Origin: JAUIET01 sp039111475
Lineage (GTDB): Bacteria; Pseudomonadota; Gammaproteobacteria; Pseudomonadales; JAUIET01
Assembly (NCBI GenBank): GCA_039111475.1
Contig: JBCCIP010000017.1
Location: 45,440 to 109,439, forward strand
DNA: 64,000 bases
Direction: 5' to 3'
Shown here piece after piece: positions 9,593 to 18,002 of the stretch. The position numbers and the translations under genes are program-made. The notes under the pieces are model-generated. The model ran no database searches and was not told the origin of the DNA. It worked only from the letters and a program-made list of their open reading frames with translations. Numbering within the stretch: position 1 is the first letter of the stretch; each line of letters opens with the position of its first letter.

Positions 9593-9621
9593 TTGCATTT
9601 TACCTGATACAGCGGTAGAAT
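9593..9621 (+). promoter_or_regulatory. Predicted sigma-70 promoter of rpsU-yqeY-dnaG-rpoD
   Basis: TTGCAT at 9593-9598 and TAGAAT at 9616-9621 are separated by exactly 17 bases, 36 bases before the rpsU ATG. Position and orientation fit the start of the macromolecular-synthesis operon. No other hexamer pair in this short divergent gap is as good. Confidence 0.65.
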
Positions 9622-9657
9622 GCCGGCCCGCTGAAAACCAAGCTACACAGGATTACG

Positions 9658-9873
9658 ATGCCCAGCGTTAAGCTCAAAGACAACGAACCGTTTGACTTCG
9701 CATTGCGCCGTTTCAAGCGCTCCTGCGAAAAGGCCGGAGTACTGGCCGAAGTACGTCGCCGCGAATTTTATGAAAAGCCTACTTCTGTGCGAAAGCGTAA
9801 GGCAGCCGCTGCGGTAAAACGCCACGCGAAGAAGGTTCAGCGCGAAAACCGTAAGCAAACCCGCCTCTACTAG
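9658..9873 (+). CDS. rpsU: 30S ribosomal protein S21
   Basis: Small, very basic 71-residue ribosomal protein of the 30S platform, involved in early mRNA base pairing with 16S rRNA. The sequence is canonical: MPSVKLKDNEPFDFALRRF at the start, REFYEKP in the middle, KRENRKQTRLY at the end. First gene of the rpsU-yqeY-dnaG-rpoD block. The 37-base gap to yqeY contains a repeated ACTAGTAG word. Confidence 0.98.
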   Translation: MPSVKLKDNEPFDFALRRFKRSCEKAGVLAEVRRREFYEKPTSVRKRKAAAAVKRHAKKVQRENRKQTRLY

Positions 9874-9910
9874 TAGCTCAACCAGCACTAGTAGCCCTGG
9901 CAACTCACCC

Positions 9911-10366
9911 GTGACTGAGACGACGCTGAAGCAGCGCATCACCGATGAAATGAAATCGGCGATGCGAGAGAAAGCCAAGCAACGTCTAGGCACTATCCGG
10001 CTGATTCAGGCTGAGATAAAACGTATCGAAGTTGACGAGCGAATCGAGCTTGATGACGCTCGCGTGCTGGCTATTCTCGATAAAATGCGCAAGCAGCGGC
10101 GTGACTCCATTGAGCAGTTTTTGAAAGGTGATCGTAAAGATCTGGCTGATATTGAAGAAGCCGAGGTCTTGGTTATCGAAGAATTCCTGCCACAGGCCTT
10201 GTCGCAGGATGAGATCGACCAACTTATCAAAGAGGCCGTTGCCAGCACAGGGGCTGAGTCAATGCGTGACATGGGAAAAGTGATGGGCGTGCTTAAGCCA
10301 CAGCTACAAGGCAAGGCTGACATGGGTGCGGTGAGTCAGCAAATCAAGGCAGCGCTTAGCGCCTAG
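9911..10366 (+). CDS. yqeY: GatB/YqeY domain-containing protein
   Basis: 151-residue helical YqeY protein, related to the C-terminal tRNA-binding domain of the GatB amidotransferase subunit. It begins with GTG at 9911 and shows the family pattern LKQRITDEMKSAMR...RLGTIRLIQAEIK...IEEFLPQ...MGKVMGVLKP. Commonly placed between rpsU and dnaG. Function not settled; a tRNA-related role is inferred from the domain. Confidence 0.92.
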   Translation: MTETTLKQRITDEMKSAMREKAKQRLGTIRLIQAEIKRIEVDERIELDDARVLAILDKMRKQRRDSIEQFLKGDRKDLADIEEAEVLVIEEFLPQALSQDEIDQLIKEAVASTGAESMRDMGKVMGVLKPQLQGKADMGAVSQQIKAALSA

Positions 10367-10375
10367 TGATGTTCG

Positions 10376-10397
10376 GAAATAGGCTGCTGCCTATTTC
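10376..10397 (+). terminator. Hairpin after yqeY, possible attenuating terminator
   Basis: GAAATAGGC (10376-10384), a TGCT loop and GCCTATTTC (10389-10397) form a perfect 9-bp stem ten bases after the yqeY stop. A short CTTTT follows at 10406-10410 rather than an immediate U-run. It could partially separate rpsU-yqeY from dnaG-rpoD, as internal terminators do in E. coli. Confidence 0.5.
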
Positions 10398-10404
10398 TGA
10401 AACC

Positions 10405-10469
10405 GCTTTTCGAAAATGCGATACCCACAACACTCTCCAAGCTCGTGGGGCAAGCGTTTTTCAAAAAGC
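10405..10469. repeat. Imperfect inverted repeat before dnaG
   Basis: Arms 10405-10428 (GCTTTTCGAAAATGCG...) and 10445-10469 (GTGGGG...TTTTTCAAAAAGC) pair with several mismatches around a 16-base loop. The inner part is CCCAC against GTGGG. It follows the yqeY hairpin and precedes dnaG. It may be RNA structure affecting dnaG expression or a degraded palindromic repeat. Confidence 0.45.
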
Positions 10470-10532
10470 TCTCATTTCACTCCGTAAAATGCAGGTGCAT
10501 CCCAGCGCCTGTAGCTAGTTTATACTCAGCGC

Positions 10533-12482
10533 ATGGCCGGGCGAATTCCACAGACATTTATTGACGAATTGCTTGATCGCGCCGACATTGTCGACGTGAT
10601 CGATTCGCGCGTCACACTGAAAAAATCAGGCCGAAACTTTATGGCCTGTTGTCCGTTTCACGACGAAAAAACCCCTTCTTTCAGCGTTCAGCCCGAAAAG
10701 CAGTTCTATTATTGCTTTGGATGTGGTGCCAGTGGCAATGCGCTGGGTTTCCTGATGGAGTACGAACGGCTGGATTTCCGCGCAGCGATCGAGCAGTTGT
10801 CTTCGAAATACGGCCTGCCGATCCCGGAAGAGAGCCGCGAAGACGAGCAGCAAGGCCGTCGCAAGCGCGATTTATACGCCGCTATGGAGCAGAGTGACGA
10901 ATTTTATAGGCAGCTTTTGCGAACTCACCCAGCGGGTAAAGGCGCAGTAGGATATTTGAAAGATCGCGGTTTAAGTGCTGCTATTGTGCAGAAATTTGGC
11001 GTTGGTCTGGTCCCACCTGGTTGGGACAACTTGCTTAAGCAGTTCGAAAATGACAAGCAATCACTGGAAATGCTGCTAGAAGCGGGCATGCTGATTCGCC
11101 GTGATGCCGGTGCCGGTAAGCACCGTTTGTACGACCGTTTCCGGCACCGAATCATGTTTCCTATCCGCGATTCCCGTGGGCGCACCATTGCCTTCGGCGG
11201 GCGCGTCATGGGTGATGACAAACCGAAATATTTGAATAGTCCAGAAACGCCAATTTATCAGAAATCTCGTGAGCTTTATGGTTTGTATGAGGCGCGCCAG
11301 GCCAACAAACACCTTGAGCAAATACTAATTGTTGAAGGGTATATGGACGTCATAGCGCTGGCACAACATGGCATAGACAATGCGGTAGCCACTTTAGGTA
11401 CCTCGACCAGCGCTGTGCATCTTCAGCGGCTGTTTCGCCACTGCGAAGAGCTGGTGTTTTGTTTTGATGGCGACCAGGCTGGGGCGGCGGCGGCCAGGCG
11501 AGCGCTGGACGTATGCTTACCTGTGATAGAAGATGGCCAGCAGCTGAAATTCCTGTTTTTACCGCAAGGCGAAGACCCGGATACTCTAGTGCGCCAGGAA
11601 GGCAGCGAGCGGTTTCGAGAGCGAGTGGCCAATGCTCAACCTCTGTCGGAATATCTGTTTGCTCAGGCAGCCGCGGGTCTTGATACCACTAACGCCGACG
11701 GCAAAGCCGCAATGAGCCAACGGGCGTTAGCATTGATTAACAAGCTGCGGACCAGCGCGTTTAAGGGTATTTTGCAAAGCGAATTAGCAACACGGACGGG
11801 ACTGGATAAGTCTACGGTGGAGCTATTATCACGCGATGATGAAGCTGAGATCATGCCTGATAGTCTTCCGGCGCCAGCGGATGTTTACTACGACGTGGAG
11901 CCGATTTTTAGCGACGCGGGTGCGCCTGATCTACCTGATGATTACGACATGGCATTCAGCGCCGCACCGGTTCGCCGCCGCCCGCTGCGCAGCCAGGGAC
12001 CACCGGAGCCCATGTCGCTGGTGGAAGTTGCCATTGGCCTTCTGGTGTATAAGCCACAGCTGATATCCCAGGTAGACAGCGTGGAGTTTGCCAGTAATCT
12101 GCATGATGACAACGCTGATCTATTGCGCCAATTATTGGAGTTACTGAAACGGCGACCGGATTCTTCCACGGGTATGTTGCTTGGCTACTGGTATGGCCAG
12201 GAAGAAGGAGAGAAATTAACCGAATTATGCGGTCGCGGGATTGAGCTGCTGCGCGAAGGTATGGAAAGCCTGGAGCAGGAAGGCCAGGCTGAAACAGCGT
12301 TTGAGCAAAGCGTTGAGCAACGGTTTATCGACACTATCGAACGCCTTGGTGAGCAATTGCACAGACACAGGTTGGACGAATTACTGCTGCAAATTGACCA
12401 ATACCAACGACAAGGAACCCAAGCGCCTGGCGAGCTGCGATCTGAGCTGAAAGCGCTGCTGGCTGCGCGATCAAAGACCTAA
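10533..12482 (+). CDS. dnaG: DNA primase
   Basis: Synthesises RNA primers at the replication fork. Domains in order: CHC2-type zinc ribbon with C40, H43, C61 and C64; the RNAP-like core with TOPRIM motifs EGYMDVIAL near 267 and FDGDQAG near 307; and a helicase-binding C-terminal domain. There is an extended low-conservation linker (about residues 430-490) with acidic and proline residues. Start ATG 10533 gives MAGRIPQTFIDELLDR, the family N-terminus. 649 residues, slightly longer than E. coli DnaG. Confidence 0.97.
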   Translation: MAGRIPQTFIDELLDRADIVDVIDSRVTLKKSGRNFMACCPFHDEKTPSFSVQPEKQFYYCFGCGASGNALGFLMEYERLDFRAAIEQLSSKYGLPIPEESREDEQQGRRKRDLYAAMEQSDEFYRQLLRTHPAGKGAVGYLKDRGLSAAIVQKFGVGLVPPGWDNLLKQFENDKQSLEMLLEAGMLIRRDAGAGKHRLYDRFRHRIMFPIRDSRGRTIAFGGRVMGDDKPKYLNSPETPIYQKSRELYGLYEARQANKHLEQILIVEGYMDVIALAQHGIDNAVATLGTSTSAVHLQRLFRHCEELVFCFDGDQAGAAAARRALDVCLPVIEDGQQLKFLFLPQGEDPDTLVRQEGSERFRERVANAQPLSEYLFAQAAAGLDTTNADGKAAMSQRALALINKLRTSAFKGILQSELATRTGLDKSTVELLSRDDEAEIMPDSLPAPADVYYDVEPIFSDAGAPDLPDDYDMAFSAAPVRRRPLRSQGPPEPMSLVEVAIGLLVYKPQLISQVDSVEFASNLHDDNADLLRQLLELLKRRPDSSTGMLLGYWYGQEEGEKLTELCGRGIELLREGMESLEQEGQAETAFEQSVEQRFIDTIERLGEQLHRHRLDELLLQIDQYQRQGTQAPGELRSELKALLAARSKT

Positions 12483-12600
12483 TTTGGCCACTTGTGACCT
12501 TTATGCCTTGAATTTTACCCAGCAAACCCCAACTACGAAAACAGCGCCTTCAGGCTGGGCAATTCCGTGAAAACTCTAGAAGTCTCAGTGATTTATCCGT

Positions 12601-12606
12601 TATAAT
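12601..12606 (+). promoter_or_regulatory. Candidate -10 element for an internal rpoD promoter
   Basis: A perfect TATAAT lies in the 212-base dnaG-rpoD gap, 89 bases before the rpoD start. The matching -35 region (TAGAAG/AGAAGT around 12577-12583) is poor, so activity is uncertain. Internal promoters before rpoD are common in this operon. Confidence 0.45.
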
Positions 12607-12694
12607 AGCGGGCTAACTTCAGCGCCTGTTCGAACGCGACTCACCCGGACTTGAAACGGGCGCGTACAGCACATCTCCGGAACTTCTGTAGCGT

Positions 12695-14515
12695 ATGGCA
12701 ACAACAACAGCAGCAAACCAAAAATCGCGGCTTCGCGAACTGATCTCTCGTGGCAAAGAGCAGGGCTATTTGACCTATGCAGAAGTCAACGATCACCTGC
12801 CGGAAGACATTGCTGATCCGGATCAGGTCGAAGACATTATTCAGATGATCAACGATCTTGGCATCCAGGTTTTTGAAGAAGCCCCGGATGCTGATCAGCT
12901 ACTTCTCAGTGAAGATGATTCCGCAGACGAGATTGCGGCCGCTGAAGCTGCAGCCGCGTTGGCTGCCGTGGAAACGGAAGTAGGTCGAACCACTGACCCT
13001 GTTCGCATGTACATGCGCGAAATGGGAACGGTTGAGCTGCTTACGCGCGAAGGTGAAATCGTTATTGCCAAGCGCATCGAAGAAGGCATCCGTGAATCCA
13101 TGGCGGCAATTTCTGCGTTTCCAGGCACTGTAGACCGCCTGTTAGGTGAATACGCTGCCTATGAAGCCGGTGAACGCAAGCTAGCCGATATCATGACGGG
13201 TTATCTCAACCCAATGGAGCATGTGCCATCGGCCAACCAGATTTCTGCCGCTGATGCCGAGAAGAACAAGAACAAAGACGACGATGACGACGCCAAAGAC
13301 AACGGCCCGGATCCAGAGGAGGCCAAGAAACGTTTTGGTGCTTTGCTAAAGCAGCACAAGAAAACCCTGAAAGCGTTAGAGAAGCATGAGCGCTCAAGCA
13401 AAGAAGCGCAGAAAGAAATCACTGCGCGAGCGGAACTGTTTAAATTTTTCAAACTGACGCCAAAGCAACTGGACCCGTTGGCGCACGTTGTGAAAGACGC
13501 GATTTCTGAAATTCGACGTCAGGAGCGCGCGATTATGCGCATGTGTGTGCGCGAAGCCGATATGGATCGCAGGCAGTTTTTGAAATCGTTCCAGGGCAGT
13601 GAAACTGATCTGGATTGGGTTGATGCTCAAATCAAGAAGCACAAGCCGATCGCGCCTAAGCTCATGGAGATCAAGCCGGATCTGTTACGTGCGCAGAAGC
13701 GATTGGTGATTATTTCAGAAGAAGCAAACCTCGAGATTTCAGACGTTAAAGAAATTAATCGTCGCATGTCTCTAGGCGACGCACGAATGCGTCGTGCCAA
13801 GAAAGAAATGGTTGAAGCCAACCTTCGTTTGGTGATTTCCATCGCGAAGAAGTACACCAACCGCGGTCTGCAATTCCTGGATTTGATTCAGGAAGGCAAC
13901 ATCGGTTTGATGAAAGCGGTTGATAAATTCGAATACCGTCGTGGTTACAAGTTCTCAACCTATGCAACATGGTGGATTCGTCAGGCGATAACTCGTTCGA
14001 TCGCGGACCAGGCGCGCACCATTCGAATTCCTGTGCACATGATCGAAACGATCAATAAACTGAATCGAATTTCCCGGCAGATGCTGCAGGAAATGGGGAG
14101 AGAGCCTACGCCCGAAGAGCTGGGCGAGCGCATGGAAATGCCTGAAGACAAGGTTCGTAAGGTGCTGAAAATCGCCAAAGAGCCAATCTCCATGGAAACG
14201 CCAATCGGTGATGACGAAGATTCGCATCTTGGTGATTTCATTGAAGACAACACCATTGTTTCGCCCGTTGACTCGGCGACGGGCATTGGCCTGGAAGAGT
14301 CAACCCGCGATGTGCTCGCTGGCTTGACTGCCAGAGAAGCGAAAGTATTGCGTATGCGTTTCGGCATTGATATGAATACCGACCATACGTTGGAAGAAGT
14401 GGGTAAGCAGTTTGATGTGACGCGAGAGCGTATTCGGCAAATAGAGGCGAAAGCCCTTCGTAAGCTACGCCACCCCAGTCGATCGGATCATTTGCGCAGC
14501 TTCCTGGACGAGTAA
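12695..14515 (+). CDS. rpoD: RNA polymerase sigma factor RpoD (sigma-70)
   Basis: Primary sigma factor, 606 residues. N-terminal region 1.1 (SRLRELISRGKEQGYLTYAEVND), region 1.2 (DPVRMYMREMG), a large non-conserved region containing a K/D-rich stretch (about 190-205), region 2 with LDLIQEGNIGLMKAVDKFEY and YKFSTYATWWIRQAI, region 3, and region 4 with the helix-turn-helix TLEEVGKQFDVTRERIRQIEA. All DNA-contacting segments look intact. Last gene of the macromolecular-synthesis block. Confidence 0.98.
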   Translation: MATTTAANQKSRLRELISRGKEQGYLTYAEVNDHLPEDIADPDQVEDIIQMINDLGIQVFEEAPDADQLLLSEDDSADEIAAAEAAAALAAVETEVGRTTDPVRMYMREMGTVELLTREGEIVIAKRIEEGIRESMAAISAFPGTVDRLLGEYAAYEAGERKLADIMTGYLNPMEHVPSANQISAADAEKNKNKDDDDDAKDNGPDPEEAKKRFGALLKQHKKTLKALEKHERSSKEAQKEITARAELFKFFKLTPKQLDPLAHVVKDAISEIRRQERAIMRMCVREADMDRRQFLKSFQGSETDLDWVDAQIKKHKPIAPKLMEIKPDLLRAQKRLVIISEEANLEISDVKEINRRMSLGDARMRRAKKEMVEANLRLVISIAKKYTNRGLQFLDLIQEGNIGLMKAVDKFEYRRGYKFSTYATWWIRQAITRSIADQARTIRIPVHMIETINKLNRISRQMLQEMGREPTPEELGERMEMPEDKVRKVLKIAKEPISMETPIGDDEDSHLGDFIEDNTIVSPVDSATGIGLEESTRDVLAGLTAREAKVLRMRFGIDMNTDHTLEEVGKQFDVTRERIRQIEAKALRKLRHPSRSDHLRSFLDE

Positions 14516-14527
14516 GCTCACGCTAAT

Positions 14528-15229
14528 GTGCAAGCGATGACAGCACGCGCTCAACTCGGGCGTGGCGCGCTGGAGTCGGTGCCACTGGTTGTTGCGGCTT
14601 TTCCCTTTGGTGTAGTGTTCGGCGCCCTGGCACAGAGCTACGCAATTACTTTCATTCAAGCTATTGGCATGTCGGCGATTGTATTTGCTGGCGCTTCGCA
14701 GTTCATTGCGCTTACCTTGTTGGCTTCTGCAACAGCCTGGCCCGTAATTGTATTCACCGTTTTCGTTGTTAATCTACGTCAAATGCTCTACTCAGCTAAC
14801 CTGATGGGCCACGTTCGGCATTGGCCGAAATCCTGGCGAGCGGTATTATCGTTCTGGCTAACCGATGAAACGTTCGCGGTGGTCAGCCACAGGCTTGCCG
14901 TAGCCAGCAGTCAGAAAGGGCTTCGCTGGTTTTACCTTGGCTCGGCAACACTGATGTACTGCTTCTGGCTGATCGCCACAGCGCTGGGCTACTTGCTGGG
15001 TGAACGGATGCCGCAGCTCGCCAACCTGGGTCTGGATGTGGCGATGATTGTTGCCTTCGTTGGCATCGTTGTGCCATCTCTTAAACACAAAGCAGATTGG
15101 GCATGCGCTGCAACAGCCTCAGTGAGTGCCTTACTCACTTACGAATGGCCACATCAAACCGGACTGCTGTTCAGCGCGCTGCTGGCCATAGCAGTTGCAT
15201 TGTTGCTTAGCCGGAGTCACAGCGAATGA
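14528..15229 (+). CDS. azlC: AzlC family amino-acid exporter, large subunit
   Basis: Integral inner-membrane protein of 233 residues with several hydrophobic helices, matching the AzlC family (YgaZ in E. coli), which exports branched-chain amino acids together with AzlD. Typical motifs: PFGVVFGALA and FAGASQFIAL near the N-terminus and NLRQMLYSANL near residue 80. The start is GTG 14528 or, less likely, ATG 14537. Its end overlaps azlD by four bases (ATGA), so the two subunits are coupled. Confidence 0.88.
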   Translation: MQAMTARAQLGRGALESVPLVVAAFPFGVVFGALAQSYAITFIQAIGMSAIVFAGASQFIALTLLASATAWPVIVFTVFVVNLRQMLYSANLMGHVRHWPKSWRAVLSFWLTDETFAVVSHRLAVASSQKGLRWFYLGSATLMYCFWLIATALGYLLGERMPQLANLGLDVAMIVAFVGIVVPSLKHKADWACAATASVSALLTYEWPHQTGLLFSALLAIAVALLLSRSHSE

Positions 15230-15546
15230 GTATCTGGTGGTTAATCTTCGCGATGGCCGCAGTCACCTATATTCCTAGATATCTCCCCATGGCACTGGCG
15301 GGCAAGCTGCAAATACCTTCTCTATTGGAACAGGCCCTGAAATACGTACCTATAGCCGTGCTGTCGGCTATCATTGCCCAGGCAGCACTTATTCGAGATG
15401 GCCAAATAGCCCTGCAACTAAGCAACTACCACGCGCTAGCCACCCTGATCGCGTTCCTCACCGCCTTACTAACCCGAAATCTCAGCGCCACCATCCTGAT
15501 TGGCCTAATCAGCTTCGCAGCTATGAAGCTACTTTTGCCGCTTTAA
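15226..15546 (+). CDS. azlD: AzlD family transporter small subunit
   Basis: 106-residue membrane protein with about four hydrophobic segments and the family N-terminus WLIFAMAAVTYIPRYLP. AzlD (YgaH-like) is the small partner of AzlC in branched-chain amino-acid export. It starts inside the azlC stop. The substrate is inferred from the family. Confidence 0.87.
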   Translation: MSIWWLIFAMAAVTYIPRYLPMALAGKLQIPSLLEQALKYVPIAVLSAIIAQAALIRDGQIALQLSNYHALATLIAFLTALLTRNLSATILIGLISFAAMKLLLPL

Positions 15547-15616
15547 ACAAAGCTCAAACCGAATTACAATGCGCCTCCCAGATCGCTCAGGTAAGAATAC
15601 CTGGCGCAGGATTTTA

Positions 15617-15707
15617 TTTCTGTGGCGAGGCGGCTTTTTGCGGAGAGAGGGAGTGTACATAAAGTACATGACTGATCGGAGCAACAAGCCAACGAAGCCA
15701 CAGGAAA
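15617..15707. repeat. Palindromic element upstream of the tRNA gene
   Basis: Outer arms TTTCTGTGGC (15617-15626) and GCCACAGGAAA (15697-15707) enclose partly complementary segments (GGCTTTTTGC against GCAACAAGCC) and a central near-palindrome TGTACATAAAGTACA at 15654-15668. It lies between azlD and the tRNA, ending 14 bases before the tRNA 5' end. Looks like a self-contained folding unit: a dispersed repeat or a structured tRNA leader. Confidence 0.5.
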
Positions 15708-15721
15708 AAAAGACAAGCCAG

Positions 15722-15798
15722 GGGTCCGTAGCTCAGTTGGTTAGAGCATCCGACTCATAATCGGCAGGTCGACAGTTCGAGTCTGTCCGGACCCACCA
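15722..15798 (+). tRNA. tRNA with CAU anticodon (Met, elongator, or Ile2)
   Basis: 77-base cloverleaf: acceptor GGGTCCG (15722-15728) pairs with CGGACCC (15788-15794), D-loop AGCTCAGTTGGTTAGAGC, anticodon loop CTCATAA with CAT, T-loop GTTCGAGTC, and encoded ACCA. A CAU anticodon can be elongator Met or lysidine-modified Ile2. I favour elongator Met but cannot separate them with certainty here. It is not initiator: position 1 pairs normally and the anticodon stem lacks the three G-C pairs. Confidence 0.93.
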
Positions 15799-15830
15799 TT
15801 TTCCCCTGTTGCGAGAAAGATGCTCCACCC

Positions 15831-15903
15831 TCCGGGTTAGAGCCTCCAACTCAACTCCTTACATCCGAGCAGGTCGATAGTTCGAGTCTGTCCGGACCCA
15901 CCA
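15831..15903 (+). pseudogene. Decayed tandem copy of the CAU tRNA
   Basis: The 42 bases at 15869-15910 repeat those at 15764-15805 with a single mismatch, covering the T-arm, the 3' acceptor strand, CCA and the following TTTTCCC. Upstream, GGTTAGAGC and CTCCAACTCA align with the D-arm and anticodon region but with substitutions and an insertion, and the 5' acceptor strand is lost. It therefore cannot form a normal tRNA. Either a decayed tandem duplicate or the scar of an integration event at the tRNA 3' end. Confidence 0.8.
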
Positions 15904-15953
15904 TTTTCCCTCTGGCGTTTACACAAACGTTTGGACCCTGGTTCGAAACCAAA

Positions 15954-16715
15954 TCACCGCTCACCCCGAACCGCCTCAATCAATCCCTCGCCCTCCATAA
16001 CCGATCCATGCCCCGGATACACCGCTTTCAGCCCAAGGCCCTCAAGCATAAGCAGCGTCGTATCGGTTTGCCGCGAATTGGAATAGATCGCAGGCGTGAC
16101 GAGTCGACCCAAGGAACCGCTACCAAGCAAGGTATCACCCGCTAACAGACTGCCAGATTGCTGATGGTAGTAACAAACACTGTCCCATGAGTGCCCTGGC
16201 GTGTGAATCACTTGCCAGTCAGCGAAGCCGGGCAATGAATCGTTTGGGTGCAATCGATGGTCTTCCTGTTGCTTAAGACGCGCTTCCGGATTTATGGGTG
16301 CGCCCTCGTATTTGGGTTGCTCACGTGCCTCACGATCTTTATCTCGGTTCAGATACATATTCCATGCGCGGGGTCGGAATGCCTCGCGAAAAGCGGTAAT
16401 GAAGCGGGTGAACCAGCCGAATGCGTTGTTTTTGAGCTTGTGAAAACCTGAGCCTGCTGCAAAAGGTAGAGCTACCTTGGCGTCGGCAAGATATGCCAGG
16501 CGAAAAACGCCACCCATATGATCAGGGTCGTCATGGGTGCAACAGACCAGGCTGACATCGGCAATGGGTCGCTGCAGTACCTGCTCTATAAACCCGAGAA
16601 CGTAGCGTTCACCACGCACGGCAACGTCTACCACCAACAAGTGCTGATCGTACTCAATCACATAGCTGTTAACCAACCGGGTTCTGACCAAGTGTATTTT
16701 CACAGTGTCCAGCAT
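15954..16715 (-). CDS. MBL-fold metallo-hydrolase
   Basis: Metallo-beta-lactamase-fold hydrolase of about 253 residues. The metal-binding motif appears as THDDPDHMGG (HxDxDH-like with Asp at the second position), followed by HTPGHSWDS, AGDTLLGSG and a C-terminal YPGHG, a complete dinuclear metal set. A GTG-initiated extension to 16751 is possible; I prefer ATG 16715 (MLDTVKIHLVRTRLVNS). Divergent from the P450 gene 42 bases away, so the promoters share a very short gap. Substrate unknown; thioester or lactone hydrolysis is possible. Confidence 0.82.
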   Translation of the reverse strand: MLDTVKIHLVRTRLVNSYVIEYDQHLLVVDVAVRGERYVLGFIEQVLQRPIADVSLVCCTHDDPDHMGGVFRLAYLADAKVALPFAAGSGFHKLKNNAFGWFTRFITAFREAFRPRAWNMYLNRDKDREAREQPKYEGAPINPEARLKQQEDHRLHPNDSLPGFADWQVIHTPGHSWDSVCYYHQQSGSLLAGDTLLGSGSLGRLVTPAIYSNSRQTDTTLLMLEGLGLKAVYPGHGSVMEGEGLIEAVRGER

Positions 16716-16757
16716 TATACTCGCCGTATCTTTATTGTTTGCTGATTCCACAAACTG

Positions 16758-17987
16758 ATGCGCGCACCCGTGCTAACCGAATCGGACGGTGACCTGTTGT
16801 CAACGACGACAATTGAGCATCCGCACGACTTTTATAAACGACTCAATCTACACAAACCCCTAGCCCGTATAGGTGACACTGGCGTGCATATGGTGTCCAG
16901 TTGGGCGTTGATCGATGATGTGCTACACCGCGAGCAGGATTTCTCAGCGAATTTGACCGGCGTGCTGGTGGTAGACGAGCAGGGTGTTCCCGCAGCGTTT
17001 GATCTTCCGCCCTCCGACGGCACGCGTGTTATTGCTACCGCCGATAATCCGCGCCACGAGGTCCACAGACGATTGCTGCAGGCCTACTTTACGCCCAGCG
17101 CGGTTTCACAATTCGAACCGTTTGTGACCAGTGCAGTAAATACGGAATTAGCCAGTGTAGTCAGTAGTGGCGGTGGTGACCTGGTGCCGGTTTGCGAGCG
17201 AGTGCCTGCGCTGGTGGTCGCGCGTTTATTAGGCTTGCCAGAAGAAGATGTTGAACATTTTCGAACCTGGGCAATGATGGGAGGTGATATGCTAGCCGGC
17301 ATTGTAAGCGCTGATACTATGGGTTTTTTAGCCGCAGAGACTGCGCGTATGTCTGACTACATCGGTCGATATTTAGACGATGCGCCCGCGCTCAACAGCG
17401 TGCACGTCACAGTGCCCTTGCTGTCTGTGCTGAAAGACAGTGTGGGGCGCGGCGACGTAACGCGCGGTGAGGCTCTGGGTATTGCCATCGTTTTATTTGG
17501 TGCCGGCGGTGAAAGTACAGCGGCGCTGATGGCGTCCAGCATTAAGAGGCTTGCGGAAGATGATGATCTGAGTAATACGCTGAGAAAAACCCCCAGCTTG
17601 ATTCCGCGATTTGTGGAAGAAATCGTGAGATTGGAAACACCTTTCAAGTTTCATTACCGGGCAGTGCGAACTGACTGCAACTTGGCTGGCTTTGATCTGC
17701 AACACGGAGACCGCCTGATGCTGATGTGGGCGGCCGCCAATCGTGATCCGGCGTCGCTTAAGCTACCCGAACAGTTACAACTGGATCGCAAACATCCAAA
17801 AACTCATATGGGTTTCGGTCGTGGGCTGCATTTTTGCATTGGTGCTGTGCTGGCACGCCTTGAGGCCAGGTTGCTGATTGAGCATTTGCTCGCGTCTTCC
17901 AAGCAACTGGTGCTTGAAGATCATGGCTGGCAGTATGCACCCAGTATTTTTATTCGCAGACTTGAGAAACTGCGCATTGGTTTGTAG
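16758..17987 (+). CDS. Cytochrome P450
   Basis: Soluble bacterial-type P450 monooxygenase of 409 residues, without a membrane anchor. I-helix AGGEST near residue 254 (oxygen-binding AGxxT type), K-helix EIVRLE with the ExxR pair near 290, and the heme-ligand loop GFGRGLHFCIG with Cys near 360. No ferredoxin or reductase gene lies nearby, so electron partners are elsewhere. It precedes a quinone-oxidoreductase-like gene by 15 bases, likely one transcript. Substrate unknown; lipid or terpenoid-like compounds would be typical. Confidence 0.9.
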   Translation: MRAPVLTESDGDLLSTTTIEHPHDFYKRLNLHKPLARIGDTGVHMVSSWALIDDVLHREQDFSANLTGVLVVDEQGVPAAFDLPPSDGTRVIATADNPRHEVHRRLLQAYFTPSAVSQFEPFVTSAVNTELASVVSSGGGDLVPVCERVPALVVARLLGLPEEDVEHFRTWAMMGGDMLAGIVSADTMGFLAAETARMSDYIGRYLDDAPALNSVHVTVPLLSVLKDSVGRGDVTRGEALGIAIVLFGAGGESTAALMASSIKRLAEDDDLSNTLRKTPSLIPRFVEEIVRLETPFKFHYRAVRTDCNLAGFDLQHGDRLMLMWAAANRDPASLKLPEQLQLDRKHPKTHMGFGRGLHFCIGAVLARLEARLLIEHLLASSKQLVLEDHGWQYAPSIFIRRLEKLRIGL

Positions 17988-18002
17988 ACAGGAATAACCG
18001 CT

